12,396 nucleotides of DNA from Bacteroidales bacterium UBA1722. Its GTDB lineage: Bacteria; Bacteroidota; Bacteroidia; Bacteroidales; UBA932. Of the stretch, positions 5,957-12,396 are shown one piece after another. The stretch covers positions 7,207 through 19,602 of the forward strand of contig DCIQ01000142.1 in assembly GCA_002317435.1 (NCBI GenBank). Direction: 5' to 3'. The position numbers were made by a program, and so were the translations under genes. Numbering within the stretch: position 1 is the first letter of the stretch; every line of letters begins with the position of its first letter. The notes under the pieces are model-generated. The model did not search any database, was not told where the DNA came from, and saw nothing but the letters and a program-made list of their open reading frames with translations.

Positions 5957-7660
5957 ATGAAGAATTCAGAAAAAATAGCTGCCTGTTCATTTACACTGCT
6001 TTTCGGCCTCGCCGCATTTCTGTTTTTCGCTTTTCAATATCCGTATCATATACACTGGCAGGAACAGTATCAGCTGTTCGAATATACTTCGGATTATCTT
6101 CTGGATGTGGTTTCCGTCCCCGGCGGGGTTGCTGACTATGTAGGAAGATTTCTCACACAGTTCTTCTACTATGCCAGGGCCGGAGCGGCCATCAATGCGC
6201 TGTTGTTATGTGCCATAGCCCTCTCGGTGTGGTCCCTCACTGGGAGAAAACGGCTCGGCTGGTTTGTGGCCTGTCATATCCCGGCGGTGCTGATGTGGGT
6301 GTTTATGTGTGATGAGAATGCACTCACCGGTGCTCCTGTAGCGCTGTTGACTGCACTTCTTTTCGCATCGTGCTTCTCCGGAACGGAGAGCTCGATCCAC
6401 GGAAAAATTCTTCTGCCCGTGGTTTCGGTACTCCTCTATTTTATATGCGGGCCGGTCGCCGTGGTCTTCCCGCTGCTGGCATTGTGCAGGGAAGACACCC
6501 GTATTGCCGTAGGCGCAGTCATATTATTCACCCTTACTCCGTGGGTCTGCGGATATCTCTTCGGATATCCTCCCGGGAGGTTCTATACCGGCATCCATTA
6601 TCACCGGTTCCATAACGTCGTGCACCTGATGCTGTGGCTGTCAGTCCTCTCGGCCACCCTTATACCTCTTCTCACGCGTCTGCTGACATCATTCAGGACG
6701 CGGAACCGGTCCGGAGCGTGGTCCGGATATCTGCTGGCCGCCGTATTCGCTGCTGTCATCCCATTCGCCGTGAAGAACGCATCGGATTTCGTGAAGGAGG
6801 AGCAGATGAAATACGATTTCATGGTGCAGCACCGGATGTGGAACCGATTGATGATGACGGCTGATGCCAAGCCTCCCCGTACCCCATTGACCGTGACTTG
6901 CCTGAATCTCGCTCTGGCCATGTCGGGCAGGATGGCGGACCATCAGTTCGAATACTTCCAGAACGGACCGGACGGTCTGCTGCCGGAATTCGTCAGGGAC
7001 TTCACCTCCCCGCTTCCCACCTCGGAAGTGTACTATCATCTGGGGATGGTCAATACCGCCCAGAGATTCACCTTCGAAGCACAGGAGTCCATACCCGATT
7101 TCCAGAAAAGTGCGAGATGCTACAAGCGGCTTGCCGAAACCAATTACATAAACGGTGACACGCAGGTCTGCGAAAAATATCTCCGGGCACTCAGACATAC
7201 TCTCTTTTACCGCCGGTGGGCGGAACGTTTTCCTCAGGGGGTTGAATACGGAAGTATGGCGGAGCGGAGGCTGAAAGAGCACGATTTCCTCTTCAGCCAG
7301 GGGGAGATGGACTCGATGCTGGGACTTCTCTATGTCGAGAATCGGGAGAATGCTCCTGCATTTGACTATCTTCTTTCCTGGTGTCTGTTGAGCAAACGGC
7401 TGGACCGTTTCTGGGAATGTCTCCGGCTGAGAAACTACGAAGTGCTTCCCAAGTCCTATCAGGAAGCTCTGATTCTTTCGCTGGCCCTGAGGGAAGGCCT
7501 CCCGGACACTTCTCCCGCCTATATATCCTCTTCCGTTTACGTGCGGCTGAAGAACTTTCTGCAGGCTTATGACAGCGGGAGAGATATGGCCTGGATGCAG
7601 AAAAATTTCGGAGATACATATTGGTTCTATTATTATTTCAGATATAATGGTGGAAAATAG
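5957..7660 (+). CDS. DUF6057-like polytopic membrane protein with TPR-like C-terminal domain (cassette B)
   Basis: Unknown function; full-length form, 567 residues from the ATG at 5957-5959. An N-terminal hydrophobic segment (about 9-27) is followed by QYPYHIHW (27-34) and VPGGVADY (54-61). Several further membrane segments lie between about 74 and 273, roughly eight in total. DENALTG (119-125), a CGP turn (164-166) and HYHRFHN (214-220) are loop motifs with counterparts in cassette C. The soluble C-terminal domain (about 280-567) is helical and TPR-like. It contains RLAETNYINGDTQVCEKYL (391-409), FLFSQGEMDSMLGLLY (444-459), YQEALILSLA (501-510) and the terminal FGDTYWFYYYFRYN. The frame is open back to 5810. 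That start would add 49 residues encoded across the inverted repeat and put a polar stretch before the anchor, so 5957 is preferred. The end overlaps the next gene by 14 bp. Confidence 0.87.
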   Translation: MKNSEKIAACSFTLLFGLAAFLFFAFQYPYHIHWQEQYQLFEYTSDYLLDVVSVPGGVADYVGRFLTQFFYYARAGAAINALLLCAIALSVWSLTGRKRLGWFVACHIPAVLMWVFMCDENALTGAPVALLTALLFASCFSGTESSIHGKILLPVVSVLLYFICGPVAVVFPLLALCREDTRIAVGAVILFTLTPWVCGYLFGYPPGRFYTGIHYHRFHNVVHLMLWLSVLSATLIPLLTRLLTSFRTRNRSGAWSGYLLAAVFAAVIPFAVKNASDFVKEEQMKYDFMVQHRMWNRLMMTADAKPPRTPLTVTCLNLALAMSGRMADHQFEYFQNGPDGLLPEFVRDFTSPLPTSEVYYHLGMVNTAQRFTFEAQESIPDFQKSARCYKRLAETNYINGDTQVCEKYLRALRHTLFYRRWAERFPQGVEYGSMAERRLKEHDFLFSQGEMDSMLGLLYVENRENAPAFDYLLSWCLLSKRLDRFWECLRLRNYEVLPKSYQEALILSLALREGLPDTSPAYISSSVYVRLKNFLQAYDSGRDMAWMQKNFGDTYWFYYYFRYNGGK

Positions 7661-9110
7661 AAGAATTCGGCATGGGATAATCCGGGTATTGACCGCTCTT
7701 CTCACTGCGGCGGGCTGTACTTCCCCGCAGGACGGGGAAGTGTCAGTTCAGTTCGGAAGTATGATTTATCCAGACTACACGGATGTCACGGTACCGGTGA
7801 ACATCGCCCCTCTGAATTTCCGCTATACGGATGCAGGGATGGAGAAGGTGACCACCGTTTTCACTTCAGGTGAGCTCAGCGTGACATTTCACGGACGGGA
7901 TGTGCAGTGGAACATGAGAAAGTGGAGGAAACTCACACAGGCTGCCGCAGGGAGTTACATCACGGTGAAAAGTTCACCGTCCGATACCACCTGGAGGATA
8001 TATGTGAGCAGGGAGCCCATAGATTACGGACTGGCATATCGTCTGATAGAGCCGGGTTATGAAGTGTACAGCTCGATGGGCATCTATGAGAGGGAGCTCT
8101 CCACATTCAGAGAACGGCCTGTAATCGAAAACACTGATTTCGACGGGTGTGTGAACTGCCACTCGTTCAACAGGTGCGATCCTTCCGACCTGAGTCTCCA
8201 TATCCGTGGACCACACGGCGCCACTCTTCTGCGACGGGGCGGTCGGATGGACGTTTTCGATACCGGAACGGACAGCACACTAGGATTCTGCGTATATCCC
8301 TACTGGCATCCTTCGGGCAGGTATATAGCCTATTCCACCAATACCACCCGCCAGAGCTTCCACGTGCGACGGGACAAGCTGGTGGAGGTCTTCGACAATG
8401 CCTCCGACCTGCAGGTGTATGACGTGGAGCGCAATACGCTCATAACCGCCCCGCAGGTGAAGACAGATACCCTGTGGGAGACTTTTCCTGCCTTTTCGCC
8501 TGACGGCAATACCATCTATTTCTGCAGGGCACGGGCCAGATCCATCCCTCTGGAGGTGGAACAGATACGCTACGACCTGTGCAGTGTCTCTTTTGATCCT
8601 GTTACAGGGACCATCGGGAACGATGTGGAGACAGTCATCGACGCTTCCTCTATGGGGAAAAGCATTTCATTCCCCAGAGTCTCATTCGACGGTCGTTTCC
8701 TGATGTACACTCTGATAGATTACGGGCAGTTCTCCATCTGGCACCACGAGGCGGACCTCTGGCTGCTGGACCTCTCTTCCGGAGAGAACAGACCGCTGGA
8801 TGAAGTCAACAGTCCCGATACCGAGAGTTACCATAATTTCAGTTCCGGCAGCAGATGGTTCGTGTTCTCCAGCAGACGCGATGACGGGCTCTTCACCCGC
8901 CCGTATATCGCGCATATCGATGAAAACGGCATCGTGGGCAAGGCGTTTATGCTGCCTCAGAAGGACCCGTGGAACTTCTACAGCGGAAGATTCCTCTCCT
9001 TCAACGTGCCTGAGTTCATCACTTCCCCCATCTCTCTGGACAGAAAGACCGCTTCCGGGATGATAAATGCTCCAGAGAGGAAGAAATTCGGATTCAGATG
9101 GTCGGAGTGA
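7647..9110 (+). CDS. Heme-c-motif PD40/TolB-like beta-propeller lipoprotein (cassette B)
   Basis: Unknown function; 487 residues. The start MVENRRIRHGIIRVL is chosen because it begins a signal peptide ending LTAAGC with the lipid-bearing Cys24; a longer in-frame extension back to 7569 would lie inside the upstream gene. Order of parts: YPDYTDVTVP (41-50) and IAPLNF (53-58), YRLIEPGYEVY (131-141), CVNCH (Cys168, Cys171, His172), and HIRGPHGATLLRRGG (185-199). Propeller blades follow at WHPSGRYIAYSTN (220-232), FPAFSPDGNTIYFC (280-293), FPRVSFDGRFLMYT (342-355) and FSSGSRWFVFSSRRDDG (398-414). The single CXXCH implies covalent heme attachment in the periplasm by a cytochrome c maturation system, which is inferred. 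It overlaps the DUF6057-like gene by 14 bp and ends 7 bp from the convergent cassette C. Confidence 0.88.
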   Translation: MVENRRIRHGIIRVLTALLTAAGCTSPQDGEVSVQFGSMIYPDYTDVTVPVNIAPLNFRYTDAGMEKVTTVFTSGELSVTFHGRDVQWNMRKWRKLTQAAAGSYITVKSSPSDTTWRIYVSREPIDYGLAYRLIEPGYEVYSSMGIYERELSTFRERPVIENTDFDGCVNCHSFNRCDPSDLSLHIRGPHGATLLRRGGRMDVFDTGTDSTLGFCVYPYWHPSGRYIAYSTNTTRQSFHVRRDKLVEVFDNASDLQVYDVERNTLITAPQVKTDTLWETFPAFSPDGNTIYFCRARARSIPLEVEQIRYDLCSVSFDPVTGTIGNDVETVIDASSMGKSISFPRVSFDGRFLMYTLIDYGQFSIWHHEADLWLLDLSSGENRPLDEVNSPDTESYHNFSSGSRWFVFSSRRDDGLFTRPYIAHIDENGIVGKAFMLPQKDPWNFYSGRFLSFNVPEFITSPISLDRKTASGMINAPERKKFGFRWSE

Positions 9111-9124
9111 CCGGAAGTCACTTC
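9104..9124. terminator. Short stem-loop between convergent cassettes B and C
   Basis: GGAGTGAC (9104-9111) pairs with GTCACTTC (9117-9124) around a CGGAA loop: seven Watson-Crick pairs and one G-T. Both stop codons of the convergent genes (TGA at 9108-9110; TGA on the other strand at 9118-9120) lie in the stem. No T-run follows on either strand, so it is at best a weak or factor-assisted bidirectional terminator. Confidence 0.3.
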
Positions 9125-9657
9125 CTTCCGTACATGCTCATAAGGAATTTTCCCAGCGGGGTGTCCTCCCCCACATTTCCGGCCAGCTGGATGGTGCGGG
9201 TCCTGTACTCTTCGTTCTTCTCCCTGACCACTTTTTTATTATGAATCCCACTTATTTCAGCATAATGTGCCTGGGTAATATTCTTCCATACCTGAAGGGA
9301 GTCATTCTGAGGAGTGCCTCCGCCTGAACTGTCGGGACCTATGGTCACCCTGATATCCCCCGGTTCAGTCACTACAAGCAGATTCTCGGTACCTATGCGG
9401 TGTTTCATCTCTATTCTCAGCTCTGCCATATAGGCAGAGTCTCCCCGGAACTCGAAACGGTGGTTTCGGATACGTACCGAATCTATGTTCTCCTCCACTA
9501 CGGGAAGAGGGACCAGAAAGATATATCTCCCTTCCAGATCCTTCCCTTCGGGATTTATGACTGTGCCGTATATCCTGAATTCGGAAGGACTCCTGTGACA
9601 GGAGACAGCCGGCAGGATGAGGCTTATGATGAATACTGTCAAATAGAGCCGTTTCAT
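9118..9657 (-). CDS. DUF4369-like lipoprotein (cassette C)
   Basis: A predicted periplasmic lipoprotein of 179 residues; function unknown. The signal peptide MKRLYLTVFIISLILPAVSC ends in a lipobox with Cys20. The body resembles DUF4369, the beta-sandwich found in front of thioredoxin domains in many Bacteroidota disulfide reductases. It shows FRIYGTV (27-33), YIFLVPL (45-51), DSVRIRNHRFEF (59-70), VTEPGDIRVTIG (96-107) and GGTPQND (113-119). No thioredoxin domain or CXXC pair follows; the tail from 120 to 179 is charged and helical. Its ATG shares one base with the TAA of the propeller gene upstream (TAATG), a strong sign of translational coupling. Only cassette C has this third gene. Confidence 0.8.
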   Translation of the reverse strand: MKRLYLTVFIISLILPAVSCHRSPSEFRIYGTVINPEGKDLEGRYIFLVPLPVVEENIDSVRIRNHRFEFRGDSAYMAELRIEMKHRIGTENLLVVTEPGDIRVTIGPDSSGGGTPQNDSLQVWKNITQAHYAEISGIHNKKVVREKNEEYRTRTIQLAGNVGEDTPLGKFLMSMYGRK

Positions 9658-11111
9658 TATTTATTACGTAATGTGATCCGGGTTCTTTCATCCGAAAAGA
9701 CTTCATCATACAGAGTGCTTACGTCGAGATGAACTTTTTCTCTGGTGAAGTCGGGTACATTGAATGAGTAGAGGGATTCGGTATAATATTTTTTCGGGTT
9801 TCTCTGAGGCAGCAGAAAGGGTTTGGATACGTGTCCGCCGTCATCCAGACAGGCGAAATAGACCCTTCCGTACATTCCGTCCTCCCTCCGGCTGGCGAAC
9901 AGGAACCAATGGCCGGAACTGCTCCAGTTATGGAAACTCTCAGGTTTGTCGGAATTCACCTCGAAAATGGGGCGGGTGCCTCCTGTCTCCAGATCCAGAA
10001 GCCACAAGTCCGCCTCTGGCCGGTTGATGGGGAAACAGCTGAAGTCCGAGCGGCAGTACATAATCCATCGGCCATCATACGAAGGTCGGGGAAATGTCAC
10101 GCTGAATCCCCCGGCCTGAGCATTGATGACAGTGTCTATGTCGTCACCGAAAGTTCCGGAAGCTTCATCGAAAGGGATGCTGCACAGATTATACCTGATT
10201 TTCTCTGCTTGGGCGGGTGCCGGCCAGTCTTCGGCCTGACAGAAATAGAGAGTTCTCCCGTCAGGGGAGAATACCGGGTATGTCTCCCGCAGGGGACTCA
10301 TCAGCAGGGGAGAGGTGATCATCTCATTGGTACGGACATCTATAACCGAGACATCCGATTCGAAATCATAGACTTCTATTCTCTGACGGTCCGACACCCA
10401 GAAACTCTGGGCTATCCTGTTCGTACTGCAGGCGAAATAGTCTCCGGATGGGTGCCAGTAGGTATATACTGCATTGCTGATGGTGGAATCCGTCTTGGTG
10501 GAGAGCCATTCGTGTCTGCCGTCTCTGCTGAGCAGGGTGGCTCCGTGAACCCCGCGGAGGTGGAACATGAATTCGTCCGCGCTGCCCCGATTCGCGGTAT
10601 GACATCCCATACAGTGGTATGGCAGAAGAGTTCCCTGTAAAATGGCGGACTCCCTGAAGCTGTGGATATCACGCTGATAGATACCTATCAGACTGTAGGT
10701 CTCGTAACCGGGAGCCATCCTGCGATAGGTGATTCCGAAATCATCGAGCGGGTAACTGCTGATATGGATTATGAACGGAAGGAACTGTTCCCATCTTCCG
10801 TTTTTAAGTCCCAATACGGTGACGGTCAATTCTTCTCCGACATTCTGTTCCAGAAGACGGTGCCATCTCCTGATGTTGAAGCGGGCATATCTCCCTTTCG
10901 TGTCAAGTGCTCCGGTTCGGCTTCCTTTCACGTTGACAAATACCCTGTCATACCCTTCCGGCAGGCAGAAATTCAGCGGTGCGATGCCTGTGGGTACAGT
11001 TACCTCCTTATAATCCGGATATATGGGGGCTTCTTCGTGTATCAGGACGGTCTCTCTCCGGCCGCATCCCGTCAGAGATAGTATCAGTCCAAGCAGAATC
11101 AATCGTTTCAT
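9657..11111 (-). CDS. Heme-c-motif PD40/TolB-like beta-propeller lipoprotein (cassette C)
   Basis: Unknown function; 484 residues. The signal peptide MKRLILLGLILSLTGC ends in a good lipobox with Cys16. The shared N-terminal module reads YPDYKEVTVP (31-40) and IAPLNF (43-48), then YRRMAPGYETY (129-139), CMGCH (Cys167, Cys170, His171) and HLRGVHGATLLSRDG (184-198). Propeller blades lie at YWHPSGDYFACSTN (218-231), YPVFSPDGRTLYFC (278-291), FPRPSYDGRWIMYC (340-353) and SSSGHWFLFASRREDG (397-412). EADLWLLDLETG (366-377) is nearly the same as EADLWLLDLSSG in cassette B. By eye B and C are closer to each other than to A. Start and stop overlap the neighbours by 4 bp (ATGA) and 1 bp. Confidence 0.88.
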   Translation of the reverse strand: MKRLILLGLILSLTGCGRRETVLIHEEAPIYPDYKEVTVPTGIAPLNFCLPEGYDRVFVNVKGSRTGALDTKGRYARFNIRRWHRLLEQNVGEELTVTVLGLKNGRWEQFLPFIIHISSYPLDDFGITYRRMAPGYETYSLIGIYQRDIHSFRESAILQGTLLPYHCMGCHTANRGSADEFMFHLRGVHGATLLSRDGRHEWLSTKTDSTISNAVYTYWHPSGDYFACSTNRIAQSFWVSDRQRIEVYDFESDVSVIDVRTNEMITSPLLMSPLRETYPVFSPDGRTLYFCQAEDWPAPAQAEKIRYNLCSIPFDEASGTFGDDIDTVINAQAGGFSVTFPRPSYDGRWIMYCRSDFSCFPINRPEADLWLLDLETGGTRPIFEVNSDKPESFHNWSSSGHWFLFASRREDGMYGRVYFACLDDGGHVSKPFLLPQRNPKKYYTESLYSFNVPDFTREKVHLDVSTLYDEVFSDERTRITLRNK

Positions 11112-12396
11112 TCTGTCTCTCCTCCTTCGAGCCGTTTATATGCATTATAATATCGGGCTGCCATGATATTGTTATTGTTGTGGAGCCACAACTGTCCGAG
11201 CATCTTGTCCATCTCCTGCCAGTTGAACAGAAAATCGTCCTGTAGCCGGGCGCTCCGCAGATAGGCATAAATCTTATTTTCGCTGATTTTCCGCTCATTC
11301 CACAGATAAGTACGTGCTTCTTCGGCCCATTTCCGATAGAAGATAGTCTTCTCCAGCCTGCGGATATATTTGTCGGCAGGCTCATACGCTCCGTTCACTA
11401 TGAGAGCTTCCACCATCCTGCAGGTGCAGCGGGCACTCTTCCGGTTGTTTCCGGTGGCTTCCTGCATATCGAACATTAACCTGAAGGCACTGTTGATGAA
11501 TCCGAGCCTCCAATATGCTTCGGCGGTAGGCATATCGGTCAGCATATCCCTGTATCTGGGGACCAGAAGCCCTCTGGTGCCGCACTGGTAGAAGCCACTC
11601 ATCCTTTCCTCCATCTGTCCGGTCATAAACAGGCACAGATTCACGGCGGAAGCGCTGAATTCGGTATGAGGCTGGTACCTTTCCGCCCGCAGTATCACAT
11701 CATCCCAACGCTCTTCGCGGATGAGATAATCGTATGCGAGCTGTTCATATTTGTCTTTATCGTATGTAACGGACGTGCACCACCAGGCTGCAGCGGCGAG
11801 GAGCACGGATGTGAATGCTCTTACGATATCACGACATGACAGGCGGCGCAGGTATGGCTCCGCAAGCAGAAGCGCCAGAGCCACCGCCGGTATGATTATC
11901 TGCAGTGCCGGGAGAACTGCGGGCAACCTATGGTAGTTGATGCCGAACATCGTATCCCGCAGCGTATATTGGGAGAGAACGGTAAGGTGGAGGATAAAGA
12001 TAAGTAAGCATATCAGTGCAGTGGCGGTTATCTCCTGTTTCCTGTGATTGGTTATGAGCGCATAGAGCAGTGGAACGAAAGCCAGCGGTCCTGTCATCCA
12101 CCACAGCAGAGGAGCGGTCCACAGAAGATGCCATCCCGCTTTCCGGAACCATCCCGCAGCGGACAGACAGATGACCATAGCCGTCCAGTATGAGAGCAGT
12201 ACATCCTGATCTCCCATAAAGACTATGACAAGCAGCGGTACTGTCACTCCTTTCGCCACCTCGGCGCTCCAGATAAACAGCAGGGACAGGCTCAGCGCTC
12301 CCAGCCATTTGATATGGAAGAACTGGACCATAAATTCAGATATCCAGTCGGCGGCTCCTCCGGGGAGTGCCATTCTCTCCCACAGATAGCTTCCCG
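11108..12396 (-). CDS. DUF6057-like polytopic membrane protein, N-terminus beyond the window (cassette C)
   Basis: Unknown function. The frame is open through the right edge, where the residues GSYLWERMALPGGAADW align with the YLLDVVSVPGGVADY region of cassette B. The first methionine visible (12371-12373) is therefore internal. Multiple membrane segments follow, with GDQD, TGPLAFVPLL and INYHRLP loops that match DENA, CGPVAVVFPLL and IHYHRFH in B. The soluble domain includes YDYLIREERWDDV, RMVEALIVNGAYEPADKYI and DDFLFNWQEMDKMLGQLW. It then stops at YNAYKRLEGGETE, about 90 residues earlier than B relative to the alignment. The stop overlaps the next ATG (ATGA), so the shortened end looks established rather than a recent break. 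Confidence 0.85.
   Translation of the reverse strand, partial: GSYLWERMALPGGAADWISEFMVQFFHIKWLGALSLSLLFIWSAEVAKGVTVPLLVIVFMGDQDVLLSYWTAMVICLSAAGWFRKAGWHLLWTAPLLWWMTGPLAFVPLLYALITNHRKQEITATALICLLIFILHLTVLSQYTLRDTMFGINYHRLPAVLPALQIIIPAVALALLLAEPYLRRLSCRDIVRAFTSVLLAAAAWWCTSVTYDKDKYEQLAYDYLIREERWDDVILRAERYQPHTEFSASAVNLCLFMTGQMEERMSGFYQCGTRGLLVPRYRDMLTDMPTAEAYWRLGFINSAFRLMFDMQEATGNNRKSARCTCRMVEALIVNGAYEPADKYIRRLEKTIFYRKWAEEARTYLWNERKISENKIYAYLRSARLQDDFLFNWQEMDKMLGQLWLHNNNNIMAARYYNAYKRLEGGETE

Noticed and set aside
6689..7705. Long open frame on the minus strand opposite the cassette B membrane protein gene
   Set aside because: It is antisense to a gene with clear paralogues and its translation resembles no family. 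It is a by-product of codon usage on the coding strand.
3374..9110. TolB/Tol-Pal function for the propeller proteins
   Set aside because: Only the PD40 blades resemble TolB. Lipidation, the CXXCH motif and the conserved N-terminal module, with no Tol or Pal genes nearby, do not fit a Tol system.
9831..10640. Long plus-strand open frame opposite the cassette C propeller gene
   Set aside because: It is antisense to a well supported lipoprotein gene with signal peptide, heme motif and blades. No recognisable domain appears in the antisense product.
1..12396. Insertion sequences, tRNA or rRNA genes, CRISPR arrays
   Set aside because: I saw no transposase-like frame, no tRNA-like cloverleaf or rRNA stretch, and no regularly spaced direct repeats. 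The inverted repeats present are intergenic and promoter-associated.

Overview
The window looks like a chromosomal segment of a member of the Bacteroidota, most likely order Bacteroidales. The reasons are: a promoter of the TTTG / TAnnTTTG type, starts without strong Shine-Dalgarno sequences, lipoproteins with short lipoboxes, and protein families (GH130 mannosylglucose phosphorylase, DUF4369, DUF6057-like, PD40 lipoproteins) that are typical of gut Bacteroidales. I cannot name a genus. Ten genes fill almost the whole window. I see no RNA genes, insertion sequences or CRISPR arrays.

Region 1 (1-3373, all leftward) is a glucomannan or beta-mannan utilisation operon: GH26 endo-mannanase, GH130 4-O-beta-mannosylglucose phosphorylase, then a GH5 subfamily 2-like endoglucanase cut by the left edge. 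A clear Bacteroidota promoter lies upstream of the GH26 gene. A perfect 12-bp inverted repeat is centred on its -7 box, which suggests a dedicated operator. The two exported endo-hydrolases would cut mixed Man/Glc chains outside the cytoplasm, and the phosphorylase would split Man-beta-1,4-Glc inside the cell to mannose-1-phosphate and glucose.

Region 2 (3374-12396) holds three paralogous copies of a two-gene cassette. The first gene encodes a DUF6057-like membrane protein with a C-terminal helical, TPR-like domain. The second encodes a lipoprotein with a conserved N-terminal module, one CXXCH heme-c motif and a TolB/PD40-type beta-propeller. Cassette A (leftward, 5771 to 3374) and cassette B (rightward, 5957 to 9110) diverge from a 185-bp intergenic region. 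That region contains a perfect 19-bp inverted repeat and smaller palindromes. Cassette C (leftward, from beyond the right edge to 9118) converges on B and has an added DUF4369-type lipoprotein gene. Within every cassette the genes overlap by 1 to 23 bp, so they are probably translationally coupled and the products probably work together.

The cassette is the least explained part of the window. Each copy pairs an inner-membrane protein with a periplasm-facing, probably heme-carrying propeller lipoprotein, and the membrane partner varies between copies: short in A, full length in B, C-terminally shortened in C. I do not know its function. A redox-linked sensing or envelope assembly role is only a guess.
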